64,000 nucleotides of DNA from an uncultured Algibacter sp. (GCA_947502405.1 CANMZT010000010.1:83490-147489), one strand, 5' to 3'. Numbered from the stretch's first letter, positions 1-8,880 are shown. The notes: generated by a model from the sequence alone, not told the origin. Made by a program: numbers and translations.

Positions 1-1
1 A

Positions 2-523
2 GCTTATGTTTTGTTGAATAAGCCCAAAGGTTTTGCCACTACAACTAGCGAAGGCAAAGGAAAAACGGTTATGGATTTAGTTTCAAATGCAACCAACTCA
101 AGAATAAAGCCTATTGGCCGTTTAGGAAGAAACTCAAAAGGTTTATTACTATTTACTAATGACGATAGTATTACTAAAAAGTTTACCAACTCTAAAAATG
201 GTGTTGCACGCTTGTTTCATATTGAGCTCGATAAAAACTTAAAGTTAGAAGACCTAAAAAAGATACAAAATGGGTTTAAGTATGAAGGTAAACTAGTTGA
301 AGTAGAAGAAATAAGTTATATAGATGGAGCCAGTAAGAAAGAAGTAGGCTTAAAAATAAAAAATACAGGTAACACTGTAATACGAACCATTTTTGAGCAT
401 TTTGGCTATGATATTTTAAGTATAGATTGTGTAGCTATTGGGCATTTAACCAAAAAAGATATTCCTCGAGGCCACTGGAAACATTTAACAGAGCAAGAGT
501 TAAATACTTTAAGGATGTTATAG
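2..523 (+). CDS. RluB/RsuA-type pseudouridine synthase homologue, 5' end outside window
   Basis: The reading frame is open from base 2 (A-Y-V-L-L-N-K-P-K-G), so the gene starts upstream of the window; the TTG at 11 is internal to the conserved LLNKPKG strand. The fold-defining segments of the RsuA/RluB family are present: LLNKPKGF, GLLLFTND, IRTIFEHFGYD and LTKKDIPRGHWKHLT. The family motif GRLDxxTxGLLL carries the catalytic Asp; here it reads GRLGRNSKGLLL, so the Asp is replaced by Gly. The Tyr of the usual K-x-Y-x-V strand is Phe (LFHI). The rest is intact and the frame is clean, which argues for a retained non-catalytic paralogue rather than a decaying gene. Family membership is secure; enzymatic activity is doubtful. 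Confidence 0.85.
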   Translation, partial: AYVLLNKPKGFATTTSEGKGKTVMDLVSNATNSRIKPIGRLGRNSKGLLLFTNDDSITKKFTNSKNGVARLFHIELDKNLKLEDLKKIQNGFKYEGKLVEVEEISYIDGASKKEVGLKIKNTGNTVIRTIFEHFGYDILSIDCVAIGHLTKKDIPRGHWKHLTEQELNTLRML

Positions 524-795
524 GTGCTTATTTAGATGTCTATAAAAACTTATTGAATACTCTCATCTTTATTATTTTATTGAGTGCAACGAAAAGCGCT
601 TTGTGAGTTCTCGATTTGTACGAAGATTTAGTTTGCAAATTCCAGATATAAAGTTGAAAACAAATACAAAAATCATATATCATTTGTTCATTATTACGGT
701 AATGCAGGGGTAACCTTTACTTGATAGTTTTATTTTTTTAAAAAAAATATTAAATTGAAGGCTGAAAAAATAACCAAACCCAAATTTAACCAACA

Positions 796-1098
796 ATGAA
801 AAATAATAATGATAACTTAAAGCGGGTTATTGTTGATTTTAAAAAATTAACCCCAGAAATTCTCTCTTTATTGGTTGAAAAATATCCTGATGGATATGAT
901 GATGACCATATTATTTCTTTTAGAAACCACCATAATGATTTGATTGAGGCTGTTGAAGTTACTACGCACGATACAAAATATCTGGTAAAAGTAAGCTCTA
1001 AACTAGCGGTTACCATGCAAAATTATGATGAAGATGACTATGAAGAATTTGATAATAACAATCCTGATGCTGTACAGCCTCCTAAAATGGACGATTAA
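796..1098 (+). CDS. Conserved hypothetical acidic protein (100 aa)
   Basis: I do not recognise a named domain. The N-terminal two thirds look like a small folded alpha/beta protein (VIVDFKKLTPEILSLL, then a VEVTTHDTKYLVKV strand pair). The last 25 residues are strongly acidic and probably disordered (DEDDYEEFDNNN). There is no signal peptide or membrane segment, so it is probably cytoplasmic. The ATG at 796 follows an A-rich leader with no Shine-Dalgarno sequence, as is usual in Bacteroidota. Codon use resembles the neighbours and the reverse-strand reading shows no protein-like composition. It may be cotranscribed with the 73-residue gene that starts 43 bp downstream. Confidence 0.75.
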   Translation: MKNNNDNLKRVIVDFKKLTPEILSLLVEKYPDGYDDDHIISFRNHHNDLIEAVEVTTHDTKYLVKVSSKLAVTMQNYDEDDYEEFDNNNPDAVQPPKMDD

Positions 1099-1141
1099 GC
1101 CACGGATCTAATAATGATTAATACTTTTTACTTTATATATT

Positions 1142-1363
1142 ATGAGAACAGCTGTTTTTAAGTCTTATGAAAACGGTTACTTTACCTTTTGGTTTGAGAA
1201 TGGTGAAGAATTGGCTTTTGAGGAAGTGCACCCTCGCGTTTTAAAACAATTTGATTTAAAGAATAACAAAGATTTAATTGATAAAGATTTTAGGATAACC
1301 TTTGTTGAAGATTTTGATGGAGAGGACGAAATTTATCGCGTTCAGAGCTTAAAATTGCTTTAG
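1142..1363 (+). CDS. Small hypothetical protein (73 aa)
   Basis: Function unknown. The sequence looks like a compact beta-rich cytoplasmic domain (AVFKSYENGYFTFWFENGEE followed by EEVHPRVLKQF and a C-terminal YRVQSLKLL strand). No signal peptide, cysteines or membrane segment. It follows the acidic hypothetical gene by 43 bp on the same strand and its stop codon overlaps by 4 bp, tail to tail, with the stop of the membrane glycosyltransferase on the other strand. Confidence 0.7.
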   Translation: MRTAVFKSYENGYFTFWFENGEELAFEEVHPRVLKQFDLKNNKDLIDKDFRITFVEDFDGEDEIYRVQSLKLL

Positions 1364-2748
1364 TTTAATTTAGGTTTTTTAAAGAAAACTTCCCAGATAA
1401 ATACACTATATACTATAATGTATTCTATTGCTATTATCCATAGATTCTCAGATTTATCTGCTTTGTTAATATTTACATAAGCGAGATAGCTTAAAATAAT
1501 TACAAAGCTCCAAACTAAAGGGAATTTATACTTTGTAAAAACCGATAGTATTAATAGAGTGGCGACATACCAAGGATGAACGGTTGTAGTTGTAAAGTAA
1601 TAGAATGCGAGTACAAATAACATGGCTGTTATAAGTTCTACAATGGTTTTGTTTTTTCTGAAGAATGTAATAATTAACGTGACTAGTATAACGACTATTG
1701 GAATAATTTTTCCGATGGTAGCAATTTCGTTATAGCCTCTAAAAAGATATCCTATTTCTCTGGCGATGTAATAGATACTGGCATTAAACTCAAAATTTTG
1801 AAACCAAAGTGCTACGGTTTGCGAGTAGTTATTTATGAATTCTGAGGAGTAGAATGGAAGAAAAAGCAATAAGGTAGTTATGGTAACTATTGCATAAAAT
1901 CCAATGAGCTTTGTTAAGTTAAGGGCAGTCGAAACCTCCTTTTTGTTTTTATCATGTTTAAAAAACCACTGAAAAAATAAAGGTAAAAAGATTAACGGTA
2001 TCAATTTTACTGAAATGGATAAGGCTAAAACCACAGCAGCAAATTGCCATTTCCCAGAATAAAGTAGATATAAACTCCAAACTAAAAAGAAAATCATAAC
2101 ACCCTCAAAATGTAAATTTCCAGTAAGTTCGATAATGATAAACGGGTTTAGAATGTACCAGAATATATTATAAGCTGGAAGTTTTAATTTTTCTAAAAGC
2201 TTTTTTCCGAAATGGAGTGTTCCAAAATCGGCTGCAATAATGAGTAATCGCAAAACAACTACAGAACCAAAAATGCTTTTGTTAGAAAATAGTCCAGCAA
2301 TGATAAAACAAAGTTGATTTATAGGTGGATAATTGGTGTAATGGCTTGCATTTAAATCCCCCATACCTGCACGTAATTCCAGAGCTTCGGCTACTGGAAA
2401 TTGGTCTTGACTTATAAAATGCTCTACAGTAAATAAATAGGGATTTATACCTTCTAAAATAATGCGTCCGTCCCAAATAAAACGGTAAAAATCTTGAGAA
2501 AGATTTGGGATAGCCAGGATAAAAATGGCTCGAAAACCAAAAGCTAAATAGGTTAAAAAAGGAATATTACTTTTAAAACGATGCACCAATTTGTAGAACA
2601 AAAAAAACAAGGCGCTGTATAGCGTTATGAGTTTTATATAATCTGTCCGAACTAAATTGTATGCAAATGCCCAATAGAATAATGCACTAGTTAATACCAT
2701 GAGTAATGGTATTCTATTAAGTTTTAAAAACGTTGGGTTTAAAAGCAT
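1360..2748 (-). CDS. GT-C type polytopic glycosyltransferase (GT87/DUF2029-like)
   Basis: A 462-residue protein with about ten hydrophobic segments and no signal peptide, so an inner-membrane protein. Residues 80-110 carry the first-loop acidic motif of polyprenyl-phosphate-sugar dependent GT-C enzymes (LSQDFYRFIWDGRII, then EGINPYLF), followed near 140 by YTNYPPINQ, as in bacterial DUF2029/GT87 mannosyltransferases. Such enzymes take sugar from a polyprenyl-phosphate carrier on the outer face of the membrane. The polyprenyl-phosphate mannosyltransferase-like GT2 at 6112-6804 could supply that donor, but this link is inferred. The sugar specificity cannot be read from sequence. Confidence 0.75.
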   Translation of the reverse strand: MLLNPTFLKLNRIPLLMVLTSALFYWAFAYNLVRTDYIKLITLYSALFFLFYKLVHRFKSNIPFLTYLAFGFRAIFILAIPNLSQDFYRFIWDGRIILEGINPYLFTVEHFISQDQFPVAEALELRAGMGDLNASHYTNYPPINQLCFIIAGLFSNKSIFGSVVVLRLLIIAADFGTLHFGKKLLEKLKLPAYNIFWYILNPFIIIELTGNLHFEGVMIFFLVWSLYLLYSGKWQFAAVVLALSISVKLIPLIFLPLFFQWFFKHDKNKKEVSTALNLTKLIGFYAIVTITTLLLFLPFYSSEFINNYSQTVALWFQNFEFNASIYYIAREIGYLFRGYNEIATIGKIIPIVVILVTLIITFFRKNKTIVELITAMLFVLAFYYFTTTTVHPWYVATLLILSVFTKYKFPLVWSFVIILSYLAYVNINKADKSENLWIIAIEYIIVYSVFIWEVFFKKPKLN

Positions 2749-3152
2749 GAACCAAATATAATACTATTTGTTTGTTGCTTTTTATAAAAGAAGCTTACTT
2801 GATTTTGTCAGAAAAAAACGATAAATTCGTTTAACGTCGGATATAAATCATTAAAACGACGCATATCGTAAAAACATTTTAATTCATTGCTCGGAATAAT
2901 CGATATGCTAAAAAAAATGAATAAAATCCGTGAATTTAAACTTGAAATCACTCAAATGCTGAAAAAGTTGTAACCCATGAAAAACGTGTTTTTTAACTGA
3001 AAAATGCCACATAACATGAAAATAATTGCTAAATTTCACTTTATTAAAAGTATGGCAAAATGGAAATACTTACATAATAAATATACTTTCCTTAAAAGAA
3101 CTTATACATTAGAATAATACAACTTAGAAAAAAAATCCTAACGCACAAAATA
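2749..3152. other. 404-bp AT-rich intergenic region
   Basis: This separates the divergently transcribed GT-C gene (minus) and LRR lipoprotein gene (plus), so it must hold both promoters. I find no gene. The only structure I can support is a perfect 8-bp inverted repeat, GCATATCG at 2861-2868 and CGATATGC at 2901-2908, with a 32-bp spacer; it could be an operator or a fold in a long leader. No clear TAnnTTTG box sits at a proper distance from either start. Confidence 0.5.
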
Positions 3153-4193
3153 ATGCATATCAACATATTAAATAGATTACTACATCAAATCAAAAAAACA
3201 ACTTTAAAAAGTAAATTATTATATTTTGCTTGTCTCTTCCTATTTATTTTAAGTTGTAATAAAGAAGAAGAAGAAACTATCATTTTAACAGAATTAGAGA
3301 CAGAACAAACTACTTATGTCCCAGATAATAATTTTGAACTAGCTTTAATAGATTTAGGTTATGATAATGTTTTAGATGATTATGTAATTACTGATAATAT
3401 AAAATTCGTTAAAAAATTAAATTTAGTTAATAAAAACATATCAGATTTAACAGGTATTCAAGATTTCAAAGCATTAACTTCTTTAAATGTCTCTAGGAAT
3501 TTACTAACCAATTTAGATGTTAGCTCTAATACTGCTTTAACAGATTTAACTTGTTTTATTAACAGTTTGACAAGTTTGGATGTTAGTACCAATTCTGCTT
3601 TAAATGTTTTAAATTGTGCTTCAAATAATTTGAAAATTTTAGATGTTAGTAAAAATACTGCTTTAGTGGATTTAGATTGTTCTTCTAACAGTTTGACAAG
3701 TTTGGATGTTAGTACAAATACAGATTTAATTATATTACATTGTGGTAGAAATAATTTGAAAATTTTAGATGTTAGTAAAAATCATGCTTTAAAAAGTTTA
3801 TGGTGTTCATTTAGTCAACTAACAAACTTAGATGTTAGTAAAAATACTGATTTAAGACTTTTAATTTGTTCTAATAATTTTTTAACAAGTTTGGATGTCA
3901 GTACCAATATTTTTTTAAAATCTTTAAATTGTTCAAACAATACTTTAAAAATTTTAGATATTAGTAACAATAACGCTTTAGAAAGTTTAATATGTTCTGA
4001 TAATATTACTATGGAAAAATTGAATGTTAAAAATGGTAATAACATAATCATTACTTTATTTGATGCTCTTAACAATATAAATCTTAGTTGTGTTCAGGTA
4101 GATGATGTGAATTATAGTAGAACAAATTGGATGGACTTTGGTTTTCCTTATGCATACCCATATCCATTTAGCGAAGATTGTTTTGACAATTAA
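3153..4193 (+). CDS. Leucine-rich-repeat lipoprotein, probably cell-surface
   Basis: 346 residues. The N-terminus is a type II signal peptide with a lipobox ending LFILSC; the mature protein begins CNKEEEE, an acidic run resembling lipoprotein surface-export signals described in Bacteroidota. Residues 50-100 form the capping segment common to these proteins (VPDNNFELALIDLGYD, then ISDLTGIQDF). About eight 21-residue LRR units follow, with consensus LTxLDVSxNTxLxxLxCxxN, from about base 3504 to 4000, then a unique C-terminal tail. There is no type IX secretion C-terminal domain. Units alternate between LTSLDVSTN and LKILDVSKN types, a 42-residue super-repeat. Expected role is binding or adhesion at the surface; the ligand is unknown. 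Confidence 0.85.
   Translation: MHINILNRLLHQIKKTTLKSKLLYFACLFLFILSCNKEEEETIILTELETEQTTYVPDNNFELALIDLGYDNVLDDYVITDNIKFVKKLNLVNKNISDLTGIQDFKALTSLNVSRNLLTNLDVSSNTALTDLTCFINSLTSLDVSTNSALNVLNCASNNLKILDVSKNTALVDLDCSSNSLTSLDVSTNTDLIILHCGRNNLKILDVSKNHALKSLWCSFSQLTNLDVSKNTDLRLLICSNNFLTSLDVSTNIFLKSLNCSNNTLKILDISNNNALESLICSDNITMEKLNVKNGNNIIITLFDALNNINLSCVQVDDVNYSRTNWMDFGFPYAYPYPFSEDCFDN
3564..3815 (+). repeat. 126-bp direct repeats inside the LRR gene
   Basis: The segment beginning agtttgacaagtttggatg at 3564 recurs at 3690, and aataatttgaaaattttag at 3624 recurs at 3750. Both pairs are exactly 126 bp (42 codons, two LRR units) apart. This indicates expansion by duplication of unit pairs, and such repeats can change copy number by slippage or recombination. 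Confidence 0.85.
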
Positions 4194-4324
4194 GAATGTG
4201 GAAATTTACTCTTGCAGAAAATAAACCGAAACGGAATAAAAATGCGCTTAATTAAAAGTTTCATAACGAAATTACAACACCATATAAAAATAATTGCGCC
4301 TTAGTGCTTAATCAAAGGTCGTTG

Positions 4325-4378
4325 CGTGTTTGTAACGTCTGATTTTCCTTCGGAAAATCCTCGCCCCAAACAAACACG
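4325..4378. repeat. Bipartite hairpin, attC-like secondary structure (tentative)
   Basis: Outer arms CGTGTTTGT (4325-4333) and ACAAACACG (4370-4378) pair perfectly. Inner arms GATTTTCC (4341-4348) and GGAAAATC (4352-4359) pair perfectly around a TTC loop. The two stems are separated by unpaired bulges of 7 and 10 nt. It lies 132 bp after the LRR stop codon, where an integron cassette would carry its attC site. No integrase gene is in the window, so a REP-type element or an RNA structure is equally possible. Confidence 0.5.
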
Positions 4379-4460
4379 AAACTTTCCATATACTAACCGT
4401 TAAACGAACTTTCTCAAAAAACCTTAATTTTCGGTTTATAACAAAGTAAGCAAATAGACC

Positions 4461-4617
4461 CGCGTTAGGGATAGCAGTGGAAATCCTTTTTAAAACCTTA
4501 GAAAAAACAATTTGCTTAGGAAACTATAATTTAACAGATTGTTACGGTCGTTCCTCCCTCACAATGACGTTTTAAAAAGATTGTAGCGGATAGCCCGACC
4601 CTTTAGGGTAACGGCCT
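4461..4617 (-). repeat. Dispersed GGGCGTTACC-family repeat, copy A
   Basis: Read on the minus strand it begins GGCCGTTACCCTAAAGGGTC, continues GGGCTATCCGC, and ends ATCCCTAACGCG. The ends GCGTTA/TAACGC form a short imperfect terminal inverted repeat. Inside, at 4547-4568, is a GTCATTGTGAGGGAGGAACG-type sequence resembling another widespread bacterial intergenic repeat. It fills the gap between the convergent LRR and GT2 genes. Related copies lie at 24631, 30342 and 63839. Confidence 0.75.
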
Positions 4618-4624
4618 TAAAAAT

Positions 4625-6115
4625 TTAAACTTTAGATGCTAGAGACTTAAAAAACACATAGCCGAAACCAACAAATAGCATGAGGTGGAATGGGAACAAT
4701 CCAAAATCGCCACCTTGGTTTCCTACGATAAAGGCGCTGTACATGCCGAAGCCGAAGTATAGCATAAGGATTCCCTCGAATATAACATGAGCAGATATGG
4801 TGCGTTTCATGTATTTGTTATTCTTCCAGTTGTCTTTATATTTGCTAAGGTTGAATTTTGGTGTACGTACAAATTCTGATTTTTTACCCCAATGCCCTTC
4901 TAAAACGGCGATGGAATTATGGAGTGAAAAGCCCATAGCAATTGAGAAAAATACAAAGAACATCCCAATGTATTTGATGAAGTTTTTAAACCCACCACCA
5001 TAAATATTTTTGTACATAAACCAGTAGCATATAAAAAATATGATTGTGCTCATGACGAAGAAACTCATGATGTAAAAATAAGGGCGTAAATGGGCGTACT
5101 CGTTTTTAATATATAGCATGGGGATGCTTAAAACACCTACGATTAACACATTTAAAAACATGGTGCTGTTTAGTAAATGTAGTAAACCGTGTATTTTTGT
5201 TTTTGCAGATATGTTGCCGCTGTTTATAACGCGTTTTAACATTTTACGGAAGTTTTCGGCTCCACCTTTATTCCATCTGAATTGTTGTGAACGTGCTGCA
5301 CTTATAACTACAGGGAGTTCTGCTGGTGTTTCTACATCTTCAAGATATTTGAATTTCCAGTTTTTTAGTTGTGCGCGGTAGCTTAGGTCTAAATCTTCTG
5401 TTAAGGTGTCGCCTTCCCAATTTCCAGCATCGATAATGCATGTTTTACGCCAAAGACCTGCGGTACCATTAAAGTTTATAAAATGCCCTTTACTGTTTCT
5501 GCCTACTTGCTCTAAAGTAAAATGCGCATCGAGGGCAAAGGCTTGAATTTTTGTGAGTATAGAATAATTTCTATTAATATGCCCCCAACGGGTTTGAACA
5601 ACACCTATAGCTTCGTCTTTAAAATAAGGCACTGTACGTTTTAGCCAATCAGGTTTTGGAAGGAAATCTGAATCAAAAATGGCAATAATTTCGCCTTTTG
5701 CGGTTTCTAATCCTTCTTTTAAAGCACCAGCTTTAAAACCTTGGCGGTCTGTTCTGGTAATGTGTTTTATATCTAAGCCAGTGGCTTGAATTTTTTCTAT
5801 CTGCTTGCGTGTACTTTCAACAGTTTCATCTGTAGAATCATCTAGAACCTGAATTTCTAATTTGTTTTTTGGGTAGTCTATTTTGGCGATGTTATCCAAC
5901 AAACGTTCCATAACATACATCTCGTTAAAAACGGGTAATTGTATAGTAACATAAGGGATTTCTTCAGGATTCGATAAATCAAATTTTGGGCAATTATCCT
6001 TTTGTTTTTTAGAAGATAAATAATTAAATAGTAGATTGAGTTGCGCTAAAGCATACATAAATATAAGCAAAAGCGAAACGCTGTAAATGATTATGGTTAT
6101 TGTTTCTAAAATCAT
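4625..6115 (-). CDS. Processive family 2 glycosyltransferase, cellulose-synthase-like
   Basis: 496 residues. One N-terminal membrane segment (residues about 5-27) is followed by a GT2 domain with all the processive-type motifs: DDSTDE, FDSDF, GTAGLWR, TEDLDLSYRAQ and the QQFRW box. Four or five further membrane segments follow (about 310-490). This is the architecture of BcsA/CslA-type enzymes, which polymerise a beta-linked hexose from a nucleotide sugar and extrude it across the inner membrane. There is no PilZ domain and no BcsB partner nearby. It is the last gene of a five-gene operon and overlaps the preceding GT2 by 4 bp (ATGA). The product could be a beta-mannan, glucan or shorter glycan; sequence alone does not decide. 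Confidence 0.85.
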   Translation of the reverse strand: MILETITIIIYSVSLLLIFMYALAQLNLLFNYLSSKKQKDNCPKFDLSNPEEIPYVTIQLPVFNEMYVMERLLDNIAKIDYPKNKLEIQVLDDSTDETVESTRKQIEKIQATGLDIKHITRTDRQGFKAGALKEGLETAKGEIIAIFDSDFLPKPDWLKRTVPYFKDEAIGVVQTRWGHINRNYSILTKIQAFALDAHFTLEQVGRNSKGHFINFNGTAGLWRKTCIIDAGNWEGDTLTEDLDLSYRAQLKNWKFKYLEDVETPAELPVVISAARSQQFRWNKGGAENFRKMLKRVINSGNISAKTKIHGLLHLLNSTMFLNVLIVGVLSIPMLYIKNEYAHLRPYFYIMSFFVMSTIIFFICYWFMYKNIYGGGFKNFIKYIGMFFVFFSIAMGFSLHNSIAVLEGHWGKKSEFVRTPKFNLSKYKDNWKNNKYMKRTISAHVIFEGILMLYFGFGMYSAFIVGNQGGDFGLFPFHLMLFVGFGYVFFKSLASKV

Positions 6116-6804
6116 TTTTTGAAACTGTATTTAAAAATCCATCCTAAGATTTTAACGCCTGCAAATATAGCACCTTTTACCGTACCAGAAACTTTTGAGA
6201 CGCCAATTCTGTTTCTGTAGTTTACAGGTATTTCTGTATATGTAAGTTTTTGCTTAAGCGCCTTGAGTTGCATTTCAACAGTCCACCCATAGGTTTTGTC
6301 TTCCATATTGAGTGCTATTAGCTTTTGGTATTTAATGGCTCTAAAAGGACCTAGATCAGTAAATTTTGCTCCAAAAAAAAGGGACATTAAAGTTGTTGCA
6401 AGCCAATTTCCAAAGATTTGTGGTACCGTCATGGAACCTTGTTCTCTGAGTTTTTTTGTGCGGGCTCCAATAACAAAATCAATGTTATCATTTATTATTG
6501 GATTTACAATTTTGGTTAATTCTTCTGGATAATCACTATAATCGCCGTCTAGAAAAACAATAATTTCTGGTTTTTTATTTTGATTAGCAATGTATTCCAT
6601 ACCTTTTAAACACGCATAACCATAACCTTTATTGTGTTCAGTTAAAACGGTGGCTCCAGCATTTTTAGCATTTAGTTCTGTATCATCAGTAGAATTATTA
6701 CTTACTACAATGACTTCATCAACAATATTAGGAATATCATTAATAACATGTGCTATTGAATCAGCTTCGTTAAAAGCGGGAATGATGACTTTTATATGGG
6801 TCAT
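6112..6804 (-). CDS. GT2 glycosyltransferase, polyprenyl-phosphate mannosyltransferase-like
   Basis: 230 residues with the GT-A fold signatures IIPAFNEADSI, NNSTDDT and FLDGDYSDYPEE (metal-binding DxD region), then GARTKKLREQGSM. No strong membrane span, except that the C-terminal 20 residues are hydrophobic and aromatic. The overall form resembles DPM1-like enzymes that charge a polyprenyl phosphate with a hexose. It overlaps both neighbours by 4 bp, so translation is probably coupled. It could provide carrier-linked sugar for the GT-C enzyme at 1360-2748 or act with the processive GT2 downstream; both are inferences. Confidence 0.8.
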   Translation of the reverse strand: MTHIKVIIPAFNEADSIAHVINDIPNIVDEVIVVSNNSTDDTELNAKNAGATVLTEHNKGYGYACLKGMEYIANQNKKPEIIVFLDGDYSDYPEELTKIVNPIINDNIDFVIGARTKKLREQGSMTVPQIFGNWLATTLMSLFFGAKFTDLGPFRAIKYQKLIALNMEDKTYGWTVEMQLKALKQKLTYTEIPVNYRNRIGVSKVSGTVKGAIFAGVKILGWIFKYSFKK

Positions 6805-7283
6805 TTTAGGTCGCTTAGTTTGTTTTCCTTTTTAAAGGATGCAAAGGTAGTCCATTCTTTTAACTTTATTCCTGCCTTAAATTTTGAGGCTGCTATCAGT
6901 TCCTCATTTTCATAGATTAGGCAATATCCATTTTTTTGGTTGTCTTTAAGCTGGCATTTATGGTTCACTTTTTCGTTAGTATCATAAAATAACCACCAAC
7001 CTGTTTTTTTGCCATTTTTGAAATGTCCTTCTTTAACTAAACGCCCTTTTGTGGAATAAAATTTCCAGTACTTGGTTTCTTGATTTTTTGAAAAATGGCC
7101 TTCTTTTTCAAGTTTTCCATTTTTGTAATAGAACCTCCAGAACTTAACTTTTTGATTGTTCTCTATCCAACCTTCTGAAATTAAATCATGATTCTTGCTG
7201 TAATTTCTTTGATATGTTTTTTGAGCAAAAACACTAATTGAAACAAATAGGAAAACAGTAAATGCTAAACTAGAATATTTCAA
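6801..7283 (-). CDS. Exported YwqK/MORN-like repeat protein
   Basis: 160 residues. The first 20 form a Sec signal peptide ending VSISVFAQ, so the mature protein is periplasmic or surface-exposed. The body is a series of roughly 22-residue beta-hairpin repeats of the form EGHFxxxxxxxxWKFYxxxG, as in MORN and YwqK-family proteins. The family name antitoxin sometimes attached to YwqK proteins is not supported here, because no toxin partner is adjacent. It sits between the iron-sulfur membrane protein (5 bp gap) and the GT2 (4 bp overlap), so it shares their transcript. Its job there is unknown; a scaffold role is one possibility. Confidence 0.75.
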   Translation of the reverse strand: MKYSSLAFTVFLFVSISVFAQKTYQRNYSKNHDLISEGWIENNQKVKFWRFYYKNGKLEKEGHFSKNQETKYWKFYSTKGRLVKEGHFKNGKKTGWWLFYDTNEKVNHKCQLKDNQKNGYCLIYENEELIAASKFKAGIKLKEWTTFASFKKENKLSDLK

Positions 7284-7288
7284 ATCGA

Positions 7289-8878
7289 TTATTTTTTGTT
7301 TACCAAATCCATTAAATCTACATCATTTCCTAATAGTATTTCGGTAGGGTTTATACGTCCTTCCATACTATCGTTTTCTAATTTTAAAACACCTCTAGGG
7401 CAAACTGCAGAACAAATACCACAGCCTACACAACTTGAGCGTACAATGTTTTCGCCTTTTTGTGCATAGGCACGCACATCAATTCCCATTTCACAACTAT
7501 TTGAGCAGTTTCCGCAAGAAATACATTGCCCACCATTGGTTGTAATTCTGAATTTTGAGAATAAACGTTGTTGGAACCCAAGTATGGCAGCCATTGGGCA
7601 TCCAAACCTACACCAAGCCCTGCTACCTAGAATAGGGTAGAAGCCTGTACCGATAACACCAGAAAAGATAGAACCAATGTAAAGCCCGTAAGCTGATCGT
7701 AGAGCACTACCCTTTACATAAAAAAGATGGTCTGTTGTACTTGTAAAATGCATAATTAGCAATAAGGCTATGGTTACAAAGAAACCAATAGCACCCATTT
7801 TTGCATCTTTTCCAAGTTCTTGTCTTTTAAAGAACATAACACCAGCAAAGACTAAAGTTAAAAATACAATAACTAAAGTGATAAATACATTTCGCGTTAA
7901 CCAGAAGTCGTTTTTGTCATAACCTAAATAGGTGTAAACCATGGCTGTTGTCATCACTACGGAGAATACCAAAACAGTATGGATTAACCAACGTTCTAAT
8001 TTCCAAGCAGACATTTTTTTAGATGATAATTGTCTGAAAGAATCACCTGCAGTTTCAGCTAAACCGCCACAGCCACAAACCCAAGAACAATACCAGCGTT
8101 TTCCAAATTTGTAAGTTAAAATGGGTGTGATTACAAATATAGATATGATGCCAAATAAGATTAAAGCTAAACCAATGTTGCCGTTTGAGAGGAATCCGTT
8201 TACAGACCACTCGTCAAAGATATAGTAGTTTAGCGGCCATATACTTTTTAAATCATAGTATGGTAAGTCGTTATTCATGACGTACATGAACTCCGGAATT
8301 AAAAATGCAAAACCTAATTGAAAGAACATAACCGATACTGTACGTATTTGTTGATAACGATTGTGTCTGTATTTCAATATAAATTTATAGCCAAAAGCTA
8401 AAATAGCTACAGTGTAAAGCGTACCATATACAAACCATTGACTAGCGGGTCTGCCACTTAGAAGCTTACTTAAAGGATCAAATAAACTAATTAAACCTGT
8501 GTTTTCTGCTCCATTTGTTCCAAGACCTAAATATTTTGGAAAAAAGTAAAGTACAATGTAAAATGTGGTTAATATAACACCTACAATCCATCCCCAAACT
8601 CCTCTAGAAGAAATGGATTTAAACCAAACGCCATCGTTTTTTATGCCCTCTAATTTATTTAAATAGGCTTCTCTGGAGTAAAATGTTATACCGCCAGAAA
8701 TTAATCCTAAGGCAAGTGTTAAGAATAGTCCTTTGTTTGGGAAGTCTGTGTTAAAAAGAGCTAATGTTAAAATGAATAGCCCAATAATGCCTATTGATAA
8801 AGCAATTTTTTGTTTGTTGGTGATGTCTAAAGCGTCTGGTTTAGCAATAGACATGCTGTGATTTATTTTATTACTCAT
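7289..8878 (-). CDS. Multi-pass membrane protein with 4Fe-4S clusters (NosR/NapH/CcoG-like)
   Basis: 529 residues. Several membrane helices occupy roughly residues 25-430. Two polyferredoxin-type cysteine motifs lie in loops (WYCSWVCGCGG and WCRFGCPMAA). The C-terminal domain carries two classical 4Fe-4S motifs, CISCGNCSNSC and CVGCGICSAVCPRG. This is the design of membrane electron-transfer proteins that link a soluble reductase to the quinone pool or a periplasmic acceptor. It starts 2 bp after the FAD oxidoreductase, which is the obvious electron partner. The terminal acceptor is not encoded nearby: there is no nitrite, nitrous oxide or nitrate reductase subunit. Confidence 0.8.
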   Translation of the reverse strand: MSNKINHSMSIAKPDALDITNKQKIALSIGIIGLFILTLALFNTDFPNKGLFLTLALGLISGGITFYSREAYLNKLEGIKNDGVWFKSISSRGVWGWIVGVILTTFYIVLYFFPKYLGLGTNGAENTGLISLFDPLSKLLSGRPASQWFVYGTLYTVAILAFGYKFILKYRHNRYQQIRTVSVMFFQLGFAFLIPEFMYVMNNDLPYYDLKSIWPLNYYIFDEWSVNGFLSNGNIGLALILFGIISIFVITPILTYKFGKRWYCSWVCGCGGLAETAGDSFRQLSSKKMSAWKLERWLIHTVLVFSVVMTTAMVYTYLGYDKNDFWLTRNVFITLVIVFLTLVFAGVMFFKRQELGKDAKMGAIGFFVTIALLLIMHFTSTTDHLFYVKGSALRSAYGLYIGSIFSGVIGTGFYPILGSRAWCRFGCPMAAILGFQQRLFSKFRITTNGGQCISCGNCSNSCEMGIDVRAYAQKGENIVRSSCVGCGICSAVCPRGVLKLENDSMEGRINPTEILLGNDVDLMDLVNKK

Positions 8879-8880
8879 GG

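Noticed and set aside
2917..2973. 18-codon ORF beginning MNKIREFKLEITQML in the 404-bp gap
   Set aside because: Too short to support; no promoter or homology that I recognise.
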